Assembly (NCBI GenBank): GCA_052388455.1
Contig: JBQTIA010000011.1
Span: 1 to 64,000 of the forward strand
From: CAZSNH01 sp052388455
GTDB lineage: Bacteria > Pseudomonadota > Alphaproteobacteria > Rhizobiales > Hyphomicrobiaceae
DNA length: 64,000 bases
Reading direction: 5' to 3'
Shown here: piece after piece, positions 1 to 8,989 of the stretch
Layout: every line of letters begins with the position of its first letter
How positions within the stretch are numbered: the first letter of the stretch is position 1
Translations under genes and position numbers: made by a program
The notes under the pieces: generated by a model
Databases searched by the model: none
Told to the model about the DNA's origin: nothing
What the model saw: only the letters and a program-made list of their open reading frames with translations

Positions 1-3000
1 CCCCCACCGCTGCCGCGCGCCAACGGCAGCGACCGGCCCGCTGAGCCCAGCGTCGAGCGCACAGCGGACAAACTCCAGGAACGTTCCGCTGATCGTTCGG
101 CCGGTCGTGTCCCGGAACGGGGTTCCGATCGCGCTCAAGACCGCAGCGCCGAGCGACGCGAGGAGCGCGGGCAGCGGAAGTCCGCTCCGACGCTCGAGGT
201 GCTGCCCTCCGCCGACCAGCGCGTCGCCGACGAGGATCAGCCGCAAGCGCGCCGCGCCGCCCGCCGCCGGCCGGCCGGCATGCCGCGCAGCCAGATGGCG
301 GCGAACGACGACGCACCCTCCATCGGCGGACTGATCTATGCGCTGGAGCAGAAACCTTCCAACGCGCCGTTCAAATACGCCGGTATCGCCAGCGCCGTCT
401 GGGTGCTGATCGGCGGCGCCTTCCTTTGGACGTTCGTCGGCACCGCCGTCGGTGAGGGGGCCGGCCTGACGTCACTGCTGGCCCGGCCGACCACCTTTCT
501 GATGCTCTCCTCGATCGTCGTGCCGGTGACCGTGATCTGGTTCCTGGCGCTGCTCGCATGGCGCTCGGAAGAATTGCGGCTGCGCTCCTCGACGATGACC
601 GAGGTGGCGGTGCGGCTGGCCGAGCCGGACCGCATGGCCGAGCAGTCGGTCGCCTCTCTCGGGCAGGCGGTCCGCCGTCAGGTCGCCTTCATGAACGATG
701 CGGTGTCGCGGGCGCTCGGTCGCGCTGGCGAGCTCGAGGCACTGGTGCACAACGAGGTGTCCGCCCTCGAACGGTCCTACGGCGACAACGAGCGCAAGAT
801 CCGAACGCTGATCCAGGAGCTGGCCGGCGAGCGGCAGGCGATCCTCAACACCAGCGGTCACGTGTCGGATACCTTGAAGCAGCTCGGCTCGGAAATTCCG
901 ACGCTGATCGACCGCCTCTCGAGCCAGCAGATCAAGCTCGCGCAGATCATCCAGGGCGCCGGCGAGAACCTGACCGCGCTCGAGTCCGCGGTGGGGCAGT
1001 CGACCGGCCGCCTGGAAACGACACTCGGCGCGCGCACGGAAGAGCTGCAGTACGTCCTGGAAGGCTATACCAACGCCCTCGGCACGGCGCTCGGCACGCG
1101 GACGGAAGCGCTCCAGAGCATCCTCGTAGACCACTCGACATCGCTCGACGCCTCGCTCGGCAATCGCGCCGCGCAGATGCAGAACATGCTGGAAGGGCAC
1201 TCCTCGGCTCTGACATCGGCCCTCGGCCAGCGCACCGAGGAAGTGCAGGGCATTCTCGAGGACCATTCCACCTCGCTCGGCCGCACGCTCGAAACCTACA
1301 CCACCGCTCTCGCCACCGCGCTCGGCGAACGGCAGGACTACCTGCAGACCGTGTTCGAGGAGTACGCCCGCGCACTCGACACCACCTTCAGCTCGCGCGC
1401 TGAAGCGCTCGACACCCAGCTCGTCGAGCGCACCCGCTCCCTCGACGGCGCATTCAACGAGCGCCTCCGCCTCTTCGACGAGAGCATCAAGACCTCGGCC
1501 ATGGCCATCGACTCGGCGGTTACCGACAAGGCCCTGGCACTGACCTCCGCGCTCGATTCTCACGCCAAGACGTTCAGCGAGACCATCTCCAAGCAATCGA
1601 TGGAAATCGACGAATCGCTGATGCAGGGCATCAGCTCGGTGCGCCGCACCAGCGAGAACATCACCCGCCAGTCGCTGAAGGCGATCGAAGGGCTGGCCGG
1701 ACAGTCCGAGATGCTGCGCAACATTTCGGAAAACCTGCTCGGCCAGATCAACACAGTGACCAACCGCTTCGAGACCCAGGGCCAGGGGATCATGCGGGCA
1801 GCCAACTCGCTGGAGACGATCAACTACCGCATCGACCAGACCTTGCAGGCGCGCCACAACGACCTTTCGCAGACGCTGGACCGCATGTCGGGGAAGGCCG
1901 ACGAGTTCGGCCGCTTCGTCGAAGGCTACTCGACCACCATCGCCGGCTCGCTCACCGACGCGGAGACCAAGGCGCGAGCAGTCGCGCACGAGATCATCCT
2001 CGGCGCGGAGAAGACCAAGCAGGCCGCCCTCGCAGACCTCGAACAGTTCCGCTCCGAGGCGGACGCGCAGGGCGAGAGAGCGCTTGAAGACCTCCGCCGC
2101 CGCTTCTCGTCCGTCTCCAGCACAGTCAGCAGCGAACTCGACACGCTGTCGAGCCGCTTCGACGCCACCTCCGAGGAAGTGCGCCAGCGGGCCCAGCGTG
2201 CGGCATCCGAGATCGCCGCCGAGCAGACCTGGCTGCGTGATCAGATGGATCGGCTGCCGGCCGCCACACGCGACAGCACGGACGCCATGCGGCGCGCGCT
2301 GCAGGACCAGTTGAAGGCTCTCGAACAGCTTTCGAGCCTCACCACCCGCACCGCCCAGTCCCGAGACGTGTCACCGCCGCTCGCCCTCCCTGCCGCGCGG
2401 ACACCGGCCGCTAACGTCGAACCGACCATGCCGACACCGCGCGGCGTCGGCGCGCTGCCGCCCCCGCCGACCGCCGACGCCCAACAACGGGCCTTCGTGC
2501 CGCGCCAGATGCCGCCGCGCGAGCCCTCCGCCGCAGCCTCGCCATCTCAGCTCGGCGGGATGCCACAGCAAGCTGCCTTGCCCGACCCGCCGCTACGAAC
2601 CGCTTCCGTGCCGCCGCCGGCTCCCGGACTGCCTCGTTCGCCCGGCGGACCCATGGCGGGCGGGGAAAGCGCGGCATGGTCGCTCGGCGATCTCCTGGCC
2701 CGCGCCTCGCGCGAGGACGAAGCCCTGCTCGGACCGGTGCCGGCAAAGCAGGCCATGCCGCTGCCGTCGACGGCACAATCTGGCGCCGGTCCGTTGCCGA
2801 CGGGCAACGCGCTGCCGGCGCCGCCGGCCGTCACCGCATCGGCTCTCGCGGCAGCCATCGCCGCACCGATCGACATGAAGCCCGCCACGGCGCCCTACCA
2901 GCTCAATGTCGACATCATCGCGCGGGCCCTCGATCCGGCGACGACGTCGGCCATCTGGTCGCGCCTCAAGGCCGGTCAGCACGGCATCATGGTCCGCAGC

Positions 3001-3225
3001 ATCTATTCACCGGAGGGGCGCGCGGCTTTCGACGAGGTGAGCCGCCGGGTCAAGACCGACGCCGACCTCGCCCGCACCATCAACCGCTATCTGGCGGATT
3101 TCGAGCGCATCCGCCGCGAGGCCGAGACGAAGGACCCGAGCGGCCGGCTCGTTCACAATCACCTCGTGTCGGATACGGGGCGCGTCTACCTGTTCCTGGC
3201 GCACGCCAGCGGACGCATCACGTGA
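1..3225 (+). CDS. Giant membrane-anchored coiled-coil protein, 5' partial
   Basis: The reading frame is open from the first base, so the gene begins upstream; 1074 residues are visible. The first 110 or so are Arg/Asp/Glu-rich and low in complexity. Two hydrophobic segments follow (about residues 126-148 and 166-187), then a long helical region ending near residue 790, a Pro/Ala-rich linker to about 957, and a compact C-terminal domain of about 110 residues. Residues 338-546 form near-regular 22-residue repeats with an 11-residue sub-period. Large proteins of this plan occur in Hyphomicrobiales, often annotated as kinesin-like or apolipoprotein-like. A structural or polar-organising role like that of TipN is possible, but I see no direct support. 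The downstream epimerase starts 40 bp later on the same strand. Confidence 0.8.
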   Translation, partial: PPPLPRANGSDRPAEPSVERTADKLQERSADRSAGRVPERGSDRAQDRSAERREERGQRKSAPTLEVLPSADQRVADEDQPQARRAARRRPAGMPRSQMAANDDAPSIGGLIYALEQKPSNAPFKYAGIASAVWVLIGGAFLWTFVGTAVGEGAGLTSLLARPTTFLMLSSIVVPVTVIWFLALLAWRSEELRLRSSTMTEVAVRLAEPDRMAEQSVASLGQAVRRQVAFMNDAVSRALGRAGELEALVHNEVSALERSYGDNERKIRTLIQELAGERQAILNTSGHVSDTLKQLGSEIPTLIDRLSSQQIKLAQIIQGAGENLTALESAVGQSTGRLETTLGARTEELQYVLEGYTNALGTALGTRTEALQSILVDHSTSLDASLGNRAAQMQNMLEGHSSALTSALGQRTEEVQGILEDHSTSLGRTLETYTTALATALGERQDYLQTVFEEYARALDTTFSSRAEALDTQLVERTRSLDGAFNERLRLFDESIKTSAMAIDSAVTDKALALTSALDSHAKTFSETISKQSMEIDESLMQGISSVRRTSENITRQSLKAIEGLAGQSEMLRNISENLLGQINTVTNRFETQGQGIMRAANSLETINYRIDQTLQARHNDLSQTLDRMSGKADEFGRFVEGYSTTIAGSLTDAETKARAVAHEIILGAEKTKQAALADLEQFRSEADAQGERALEDLRRRFSSVSSTVSSELDTLSSRFDATSEEVRQRAQRAASEIAAEQTWLRDQMDRLPAATRDSTDAMRRALQDQLKALEQLSSLTTRTAQSRDVSPPLALPAARTPAANVEPTMPTPRGVGALPPPPTADAQQRAFVPRQMPPREPSAAASPSQLGGMPQQAALPDPPLRTASVPPPAPGLPRSPGGPMAGGESAAWSLGDLLARASREDEALLGPVPAKQAMPLPSTAQSGAGPLPTGNALPAPPAVTASALAAAIAAPIDMKPATAPYQLNVDIIARALDPATTSAIWSRLKAGQHGIMVRSIYSPEGRAAFDEVSRRVKTDADLARTINRYLADFERIRREAETKDPSGRLVHNHLVSDTGRVYLFLAHASGRIT
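1012..1638 (+). repeat. 22-residue (66 bp) in-frame repeats in the coiled-coil protein
   Basis: Nine consecutive units align as L-x-x-x-L-G-x-R-x-E-x-x-Q-x-x-L-E-x-x-x-x-S/A, with one extra 11-residue half unit after the fourth. The half unit shows that the basic period is 11 residues (a hendecad). The first four units are closest to each other; later ones drift. Eleven-residue periodicity is typical of right-handed or nearly straight coiled coils and of apolipoprotein-like amphipathic helices. Confidence 0.75.
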
Positions 3226-3265
3226 CAGCAGGCTGCGCAACGTTGCCCCGTTCGCCCGGGACACC

Positions 3266-4240
3266 ATGACCAGCCTGCGCCTGTCCGTCGCCATCGAGCG
3301 CTGGCCGCTGGCGGAAGCCTTCGTCATCGCGCGCGGCGCCAAGACCGAGGCGCACGTCGTCGTCGCGACCCTCGACGACGGGACATTTTCCGGTCGCGGC
3401 GAATGCGTTCCCTACCCGCGGTACGGGGAAACGATCGACGGCGTGGCGCGCGCGATCGAAGCATGCGGGGCCGTCGGAGACCGCTCCGCGCTGGCCCACA
3501 TGCTGCCGGCGGGCGCCGCGCGCAATGCCCTCGACTGCGCCCTCTGGGATCTCGAAGCCAAACGTGCCGACCGGCCCGCGGCGACGATCGCGGGGGCCTC
3601 CGTGCCAAAAGCCGTCGAAACCTGCTTCACGCTCAGCCTCGGCTCGGCGGAGGATATGGCCCGGGCGGCGGCACGGGTACCCCACCTCGAGATCTTGAAA
3701 CTGAAACTCGGCGGAGCCGGCGATGACGCGCGCATGGCCGCCGTCCGCGCCGCTAGGCCCGACGCCCGGCTGGTGGCCGACGCGAACGAGTCCTGGACGG
3801 ACGAACTGCTGACACCGCTGTTCGCCGCCGCCGCATCGGCCGGGGTCGAGCTGATCGAGCAGCCGCTGCCCGCAGGTGCCGAAGACGCGCTGCGCTCCAT
3901 GCCCCGCCCCGTTCCGGTGTGCGCCGACGAGAGCGCCCACACCAGCCGTGACATCGCCCGCCTGATCGGTGCCTACGATGCGGTCAACATCAAGCTCGAC
4001 AAGGCGGGAGGTTTGACCGAGGCGCTGGCCATGCACGCCGCCGCCCGCGCTGCCGGCCTGAAGATCATGGTCGGATGCATGGTGGCGACCTCACTCGCCA
4101 TGGCACCGGCTTTTCTCATGGCCCAGGATGCCGACTGGGTCGATCTCGACGGTCCCCTCCTGCTGGCCCGCGACCGCGAAGGCGGCTTCGACATCCGCGA
4201 CGGCCGCATCCTGCCGCCGGCGCACGCGCTCTGGGGCTGA
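3266..4240 (+). CDS. Dipeptide (L-Ala-D/L-Glu type) epimerase
   Basis: A 324-residue member of the enolase superfamily, muconate-lactonizing/dipeptide epimerase branch. The catalytic set is visible: the KxK pair K145/K147, metal ligands D172 (VADAN), E198 (LIEQP) and D221 (CADES), and the opposing lysine K243 (NIKLDK). The DLD at 293-295 matches the C-terminal DxD that binds the dipeptide amino group in Ala-Glu epimerases. It is cytoplasmic and probably recycles or epimerises murein-derived L-Ala-D-Glu; exact dipeptide specificity cannot be read. It starts 40 bp after the coiled-coil gene and converges on the MFS gene with 9 bp between the stops. Confidence 0.88.
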   Translation: MTSLRLSVAIERWPLAEAFVIARGAKTEAHVVVATLDDGTFSGRGECVPYPRYGETIDGVARAIEACGAVGDRSALAHMLPAGAARNALDCALWDLEAKRADRPAATIAGASVPKAVETCFTLSLGSAEDMARAAARVPHLEILKLKLGGAGDDARMAAVRAARPDARLVADANESWTDELLTPLFAAAASAGVELIEQPLPAGAEDALRSMPRPVPVCADESAHTSRDIARLIGAYDAVNIKLDKAGGLTEALAMHAAARAAGLKIMVGCMVATSLAMAPAFLMAQDADWVDLDGPLLLARDREGGFDIRDGRILPPAHALWG

Positions 4241-4249
4241 CCGCGAACG

Positions 4250-5605
4250 CTACCAGAGCAGCCCGCCGCTCCAACGGGCCTCGAGCCTCCAGGCCAGCAG
4301 CAGCCCGATGAGCGCCAGTGCGGCCGGCAGCAGGTAAGCGAGCCCGCCGCCCGCCGCGTAAAGCGGACCGGAGGCGAGCGTCACCACACCCATGAAGACG
4401 CCGGCCGCGAACGTGGCGTAGAGCGCCTGCGCCGTGCCGACCGCCGTCTCCGGGACGGCGCGGGCGATGAAGTGCATCGCCCCGAGATGACTGGCGCCGT
4501 AAGTCAGCGCGTGCAGCACCTGCAGCGGCACGAGTACCGGCAGCCCCGGATCGAGCGCCATGAGGCTCCAGCGCACGACGCCGGCCGCGGCTCCCGCGAG
4601 GAGGAGCGCGACCGGCCCGACGCGCGCCAGCACGGCGGCCGACCATGCGAACAGTGCCACCTCGGCCATCACGGCGATGGCCCACAGCCAGCCGATCCAG
4701 GCCGTCGACAGCCCCTGCCCACGCCAGTGAAGGGCGCCGAAGGTGTAGAACGTGGCGTGCGTCGCCTGCACGATCCCGACGCAGAGCAGGAAGATCAGGA
4801 ACGCCGGGGCGCGGACCAGGCGCAGGGCGTCGCCGATGACCAGCGGCCGCGCAGCGACCGGCACGGGTTCGACAGGGCCGGGTTCGACGGAAGATGGCTC
4901 GACGGAAGTCGGCGCGATGGAAGCAGGTTCGTTGAACTTGCATTCGGAGCGTGGCGCGGCGGCAGGCGCCGACGTTGCGTTCGCCGCCGCGATGTCGGGG
5001 AGCGCGTGAGCGGCCAGCACGGTCGCGACTGCACCTGCGATCAGCAGCCAGACCGCGGCAGGCGGGCCGTATCCGTCGATCAGCGTGCCGCCCGCAAGAC
5101 CGGCGGCGATGAAGGTCAGCGAGCCCCACAGCCGCATACGGCCATAGTCGAGCTTCGCCGTCCTGACGCCGCGCACGGCCACGGTTTCCGTCAGCGGCAT
5201 GATCGTCGCGGCCGCGATGTGGAAGGGCACGGCAGTGAAGAAAATCCACCAGAACGCATCCATGCGGCTGGTCAGCACAGCCAGCAGGAGACAGGTCCAG
5301 GCGAGCGCGATGATCAGTCGGCGATGGTTGTCGGTTCGATCGGCAAACAGCGCCGTTACCGGCGTAACCAGCAAGCGGAGGAAGAAGGGCGCCGACATGA
5401 TCGCGCCGATCTCGCTGGCGGAAAGCCCGCGCCAATCCAGCCACACCGGAAGATAGGGGACATGCACGCCGTAGATGAGAAAAAGGGCGCCGTAGAAGGT
5501 GCCCACCCGGATGGCGAAGCCTCGCCGCACATCCGCCCGCTCGTCCACCGCTGCTCTGCCCTGCGTTCCATCGGCCATCTGCGCCGTGCACCCGATCCGC
5601 CCCAA
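4250..5605 (-). CDS. MFS transporter, HcaT/LacY-like (MFS_1_like)
   Basis: A 451-residue inner-membrane carrier with about 12 hydrophobic segments. The N-terminal half (YGVHVPYLPVWL, DRTDNHRR loop, YGRMRLWGS) matches the nucleoside/sugar or phenylpropionate permease-like branch of the major facilitator family. A long central loop carries a degenerate repeat of S/P-V-E-P units, which looks like local slippage. The substrate is unknown. The upstream MGRIGCTAQ segment is weak, so translation may begin nine residues later at MADGTQ (5578). It diverges from the gene at 5806, and its 3' end meets the epimerase, so the two are unlikely to be co-transcribed. Confidence 0.85.
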   Translation of the reverse strand: MGRIGCTAQMADGTQGRAAVDERADVRRGFAIRVGTFYGALFLIYGVHVPYLPVWLDWRGLSASEIGAIMSAPFFLRLLVTPVTALFADRTDNHRRLIIALAWTCLLLAVLTSRMDAFWWIFFTAVPFHIAAATIMPLTETVAVRGVRTAKLDYGRMRLWGSLTFIAAGLAGGTLIDGYGPPAAVWLLIAGAVATVLAAHALPDIAAANATSAPAAAPRSECKFNEPASIAPTSVEPSSVEPGPVEPVPVAARPLVIGDALRLVRAPAFLIFLLCVGIVQATHATFYTFGALHWRGQGLSTAWIGWLWAIAVMAEVALFAWSAAVLARVGPVALLLAGAAAGVVRWSLMALDPGLPVLVPLQVLHALTYGASHLGAMHFIARAVPETAVGTAQALYATFAAGVFMGVVTLASGPLYAAGGGLAYLLPAALALIGLLLAWRLEARWSGGLLW

Positions 5606-5686
5606 ACCGTCCGCCGCAGGTTTATCCGGTCGCTGTATCCGATTGTCGGGCTTCGCTGGCAGTCTATTCGGACAGACGGCGGCACT

Positions 5687-5702
5687 GTGACTTTCTGGTC
5701 AC
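5687..5702. promoter_or_regulatory. Inverted repeat in a divergent intergenic region
   Basis: GTGAC-TTTCTG-GTCAC is a perfect 5-bp inverted repeat with a 6-bp spacer, lying between the divergent MFS gene and the gene at 5806. Its place suits a dimeric regulator site, but short inverted repeats are common in GC-rich DNA and no regulator gene lies beside it. Confidence 0.25.
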
Positions 5703-5805
5703 CTGATTTTGGTGGTTCCTCCCGACTTGTTTGGGGACCGGGCACCTTGATCTCGGGCGAATCGCGTATCTGTGGTCGAAATGTGGACAACCGGGATTGT
5801 CGACC

Positions 5806-6408
5806 ATGCCGCAGCCGATGCAGCCCCACGAACAGACCGGTTTCGATGCCGACGCCGAATACCGGGCCATCGAGGCGGCTTTGCTCGAAACGCCGCGGGG
5901 CCGCTGGTTTCTGGCCGAGCATGGCCGGCGAGCACGCCGTCTCGACAGTGCGGCGCTCGACGAGGCCGTGCAGCGGCTGAACTCTTCCCTCCGCCAGCCT
6001 CCCGCCCTGCTCGGCGCGCTGCAGCGTGAAATCCTGGCACTCAAGGACACCCTCGCCGAATCCCGCCTCGACGTTCTCGCCCGAACAGGTGCGACAGGTG
6101 ACGCGGAGCCCTCGACGCCGCAGGCCATTCTCAAGGCCGCAGAAGACCTGCACGAGATGGCGTGGTCGCTGCAGGCCAACGATATCGATCCGCAGGGCTG
6201 CGAGACCATCGCCCGCAACGCCTCGCGCATTTACGCCTTGAGCCAGGTGCAGGCGGCCGAGGGCGCCCGCGCCCTCAAATACGCCGACTCACTGGAAGTC
6301 GCGACGAACCGGCTCAACGCGCTGCTGGAAACGATCGGCCACGAGATGCAGGCCGACGGCGAAGCCGATCGTGCGCAACCGTCGGCGCCCGTGATCGCGA
6401 TCAGCTGA
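5806..6408 (+). CDS. Conserved hypothetical helical protein
   Basis: A 200-residue soluble, mostly helical protein. The motif ETPRGRWFLAEHGRRARRL near residue 25, followed by a long helix, resembles a family of uncharacterised alphaproteobacterial proteins. The second half (AAEDLHEMAWSLQ, CETIARNASRIYALSQVQ) has heptad-like helices reminiscent of CheZ-like four-helix bundles, but no CheZ catalytic motif is visible. The frame stays open 25 codons upstream, to 5731; I prefer the ATG at 5806 because the family-like sequence begins there. Function unknown. Confidence 0.7.
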   Translation: MPQPMQPHEQTGFDADAEYRAIEAALLETPRGRWFLAEHGRRARRLDSAALDEAVQRLNSSLRQPPALLGALQREILALKDTLAESRLDVLARTGATGDAEPSTPQAILKAAEDLHEMAWSLQANDIDPQGCETIARNASRIYALSQVQAAEGARALKYADSLEVATNRLNALLETIGHEMQADGEADRAQPSAPVIAIS

Positions 6409-6437
6409 TCGGAGGGACGGCAGAGCCGCCCCCTTCT

Positions 6438-7775
6438 TCACCACTTGGTCTTCATGCCGGCCGTCAGAATGTCGGCCTGCTGCTCGACGTCGGCGATCAG
6501 CGGGAGCGGCCGGCCGCTGGTCGTGGTCTGACGCTCGATGCCGCCATCTTCGAAGAAGATGTGGGTATAGGCGAAGTCGATCGTGGTGGCCTCACTGTAC
6601 TTGTAGGAGCCGCCGGCACTCAGCCAGAACCGATCGGTGTCGGTGATCAGGGCGAACCGCTGATCGGCGTCCCGGATGGGCGAAATTTCATAAGCGACGC
6701 CGCCGCGCAGGGTGATCTTTTCGCTGTAATCGTATTCACCGCCGAGCGCGAAGAACCAGCCGTCGTCCCAGTTGAACTCGAAGCTCGAAACGATCTGACC
6801 GGCCGTGACGCCGGGAACGAGCGCGGTTGAGCCGCCGTCGTTCTTGGCCTCGAAGTTGACCGTCGTCAGCCGGCTCCAGTTGGTCCACTCGACGGTGGCC
6901 ATCAGACGGGTTCGCTCGCTGACCGCCTGCTTCAGGCTGAGGGTCACGATCTCCGGCAGGGTCACGTCACCCTCGAGACCGAACTCGTTCGCCGGGATGT
7001 TGACGACACCAAGGAAATTGAGCCGATCGCCGGCGAACCCGAACTCGCCGTCCATGTCGTGTTTGATCGCCGAGCGGTAGCCGAGGCCGATCGACGTCGC
7101 GGTTGTCGGCTTCCACAGAACGCCGGCGGTGCCGCCGAAGGCGATGTCGTCGACCTCGAAGCCGGCGTTCGGGTGATCCGGCTGCAATCCCGGATTGCCT
7201 TTGAACTTGATCTGTCCGTACTGCACCTGCAGGCCGATGCCGACAGATAGGGTCGGGGTGACGTCGTAGGCGACCGACGGGTTGATGTTGAACGTGAAGA
7301 TCTTGCCCTTGCGGCCGTGATATTCCCCGCCCCAGTCCTCATCGTCGGCCTCGACGCCGAGTCCGAAGGGAGCGTTCACCGCCACGCCGAGGACGAGATC
7401 GTCATTGAGCCGGTAAGCCGCATAGCTGGCACTGACCAGCGCCAGCCGGGCGATGTTGGTGGATTCGCCGATGTTGCGATGAGGTGCGGTGACCGCACCT
7501 GCTTCCAGCGTGCCATCCCGGGCCGTCACCTCGCTGTCGCCGATGATCAGCGAATAGCTGCTTTCCATCGTGATGCCGGAGGCCGCGTCGCTGAAGGCTG
7601 CAGAGTTCCAGTAGCCGGAGCTGAGGCGCCCGCCAGCAGCCGATCCAGCGAACGACAGACCCTGGAAGTAGGCCGACTGTTCGCGGACCGCAACGCCGCC
7701 CGCGAAGACCGACGCAGATGACCCCACCAGCGGCAACACGACGGCGATGGCCGCAACACCCCGTTGACTACGCAT
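6438..7775 (-). CDS. OmpP1/FadL/TodX-family outer-membrane transport protein
   Basis: A 445-residue outer-membrane beta-barrel for hydrophobic substrates such as long-chain fatty acids or aromatics. It begins with a signal peptide (MRSQRGVAAIAVVLPLVG...ASVFAG) and then the FadL-type N-terminal hatch (REQSAYFQGLSFAGSAAGG). Alternating beta strands fill the rest, and the C-terminus ends with an aromatic residue, as barrels require (MKTKW). The frame is open 44 codons further upstream, but the signal peptide fixes the start at 7775. It converges on the gene ending at 6408. An AT-richer leader of about 230 bp lies between it and thiD. Confidence 0.88.
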   Translation of the reverse strand: MRSQRGVAAIAVVLPLVGSSASVFAGGVAVREQSAYFQGLSFAGSAAGGRLSSGYWNSAAFSDAASGITMESSYSLIIGDSEVTARDGTLEAGAVTAPHRNIGESTNIARLALVSASYAAYRLNDDLVLGVAVNAPFGLGVEADDEDWGGEYHGRKGKIFTFNINPSVAYDVTPTLSVGIGLQVQYGQIKFKGNPGLQPDHPNAGFEVDDIAFGGTAGVLWKPTTATSIGLGYRSAIKHDMDGEFGFAGDRLNFLGVVNIPANEFGLEGDVTLPEIVTLSLKQAVSERTRLMATVEWTNWSRLTTVNFEAKNDGGSTALVPGVTAGQIVSSFEFNWDDGWFFALGGEYDYSEKITLRGGVAYEISPIRDADQRFALITDTDRFWLSAGGSYKYSEATTIDFAYTHIFFEDGGIERQTTTSGRPLPLIADVEQQADILTAGMKTKW

Positions 7776-8007
7776 ACGACCTGACCCGTTACGCACCTGA
7801 CACCGAACCTGCGAGCCGGCCCGAGGACCCCTGGTTCTTGAGTGAATTGTGGTGAAAGGTTTGGAATTTGTCTTGCGGATAGGCGAACTCGAGGTCGTGG
7901 CGGACACTGTTTAGTGACGAACCGTGACCGCGCTGCCACGCGCGAACAGCTTAAGATTGCTCGCAATTTTATTGTTTTGCACTGCGGTCGCCGATGCTGC
8001 GATGCAG
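7776..8007. other. AT-richer leader upstream of the FadL-type gene
   Basis: A 232-bp gap between the thiD stop and the porin start. It holds the most AT-rich patch nearby (around 7950-7980) and a CGGTCGC/GCGACCG stem (7985-7991 with 8023-8029) enclosing GCTGC-GAT-GCAGC. That structure reaches into the thiD 3' end and could slow thiD transcription. I see no convincing sigma-70 promoter. Confidence 0.3.
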
Positions 8008-8817
8008 CTACGAACGATCGCCGCGACCGACGCGATGATCGACCGGACCGGAGCCCGATCCGATCTCAAGTTGCCGGCCCGCGTCGATGGCCCGCCAGAC
8101 GAAATCCTTGGCCGCAGCCACCGCCTCCGCGAGGCTCTGCCCTTCGGCGCGGAAGGCAGTCACAGCGGCCGACAACGTGCAGCCGGTGCCGTGGGTATTG
8201 CGCGTTTCGATGCGCGGCCGTGTGAAACGGAGATGCACATCACGGGTAGCGAGAATGTCGGTTGCGTCCGTGCCGGAGCCATGTCCGCCCTTGAGCAGCA
8301 CGGCCTTACAGCCGAGCGCCAGCAGTCGACCGGCCTGAGCGTCCATCGCGACCACGCTCGACGCTTCCCGTTCGCCGAGCAATTGAGCCGCCTCGGGCAG
8401 ATTAGGCGTGATCAGCTCCGCCAGCGGAATGAGAAGCGTGCGAAGAGCGGCGATGGCGTCCGGTGCCAGCAGCACGTCGCCGCTGGTCGCGACCATCACC
8501 GGATCGACGATCAGCGGCGCGACAGCGTGCCCGCGGACCGCCGCCGCGACCGCTTCGACCGTCTCTGCGTCTCCGAGCATCCCCGTCTTAGCCGCGCCGA
8601 TCTTGAGATCGCTGGCGACCGCCTGCATCTGCGCGGCGATGAACGCCGCCGGGACCCGCATCACGCCGGTGACGCCGAGCGTGTTCTGCGCGGTCAACGC
8701 GGTCACGATGCTGGCGCCATAGACGCCGAGCGCCGCGAATGTCTTGAGGTCCGCCTGCAGCCCGGCCCCGCCCGAGGGGTCCGAGCCGGCGATGGTGAGG
8801 GCGATGGGAGTTGGCAT
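8008..8817 (-). CDS. thiD: Hydroxymethylpyrimidine/phosphomethylpyrimidine kinase ThiD
   Basis: A 269-residue ribokinase-fold enzyme that phosphorylates HMP and HMP-P for thiamine pyrophosphate synthesis in the cytoplasm. Signatures: the N-terminal IAGSDPSGGAGLQADLKT, the conserved TALTAQNTLGV, VDPVM in the middle, and the anion-hole/catalytic NTHGTGCTLSAA near residue 210. Length is normal for ThiD without a ThiE fusion. No other thi gene is adjacent and I see no TPP riboswitch. Reading upstream on its own strand, the ATG is preceded by a pyrimidine-rich CCCTCACCGACCC, so there is no Shine-Dalgarno; the heptamer tract begins a few bases from the start codon. Confidence 0.95.
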   Translation of the reverse strand: MPTPIALTIAGSDPSGGAGLQADLKTFAALGVYGASIVTALTAQNTLGVTGVMRVPAAFIAAQMQAVASDLKIGAAKTGMLGDAETVEAVAAAVRGHAVAPLIVDPVMVATSGDVLLAPDAIAALRTLLIPLAELITPNLPEAAQLLGEREASSVVAMDAQAGRLLALGCKAVLLKGGHGSGTDATDILATRDVHLRFTRPRIETRNTHGTGCTLSAAVTAFRAEGQSLAEAVAAAKDFVWRAIDAGRQLEIGSGSGPVDHRVGRGDRS

Positions 8818-8822
8818 GGGTC

Positions 8823-8989
8823 GGTGAGGGACTAGGGATTAGGGACTAAGTAAGGGAAGAGGGATGAGGGATGAAGTCTGGGATGCAACCACGAGTTAGA
8901 TGAACGCCGTCCCATACTCCGGTGACGAACTCTTCCCTAGTCCCTGGTCCCTAGTCCCTCATCCCTCATCCCTCATCCCTCATCCCTCA
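8823..8989. repeat. Heptamer (ATCCCTC/TAGTCCC) tracts in inverted arrangement
   Basis: The right arm (about 8931-8989) is a run of seven NNNTCCC heptamers: TAGTCCC, TGGTCCC, TAGTCCC and four TCATCCC. The left arm (about 8823-8875) carries the same units on the opposite strand: GGGACTA, GGGATTA, GGGACTA, then GGGATGA twice. The arms flank about 55 bp of unique DNA and could form a long imperfect hairpin. The array covers nearly the whole gap between ccdA and thiD, running from the ccdA stop codon to five bases from the thiD start. Confidence 0.85.

Noticed and set aside
472..1989. Long minus-strand frame opposite the coiled-coil repeats
   Set aside because: It mirrors the repeat codons of the plus-strand gene, has no motif or hydrophobic start, and overlaps a supported gene completely.
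4472..5980. 502-codon plus-strand frame opposite the MFS gene
   Set aside because: Arg/His/Gly/Asp-rich translation typical of antisense GC-rich DNA; the minus-strand MFS protein has clear helices and motifs.
8818..8986. CRISPR array or TPP riboswitch upstream of thiD
   Set aside because: The repeat unit is seven bases with no spacers, and the conserved TPP-riboswitch core motifs are absent.
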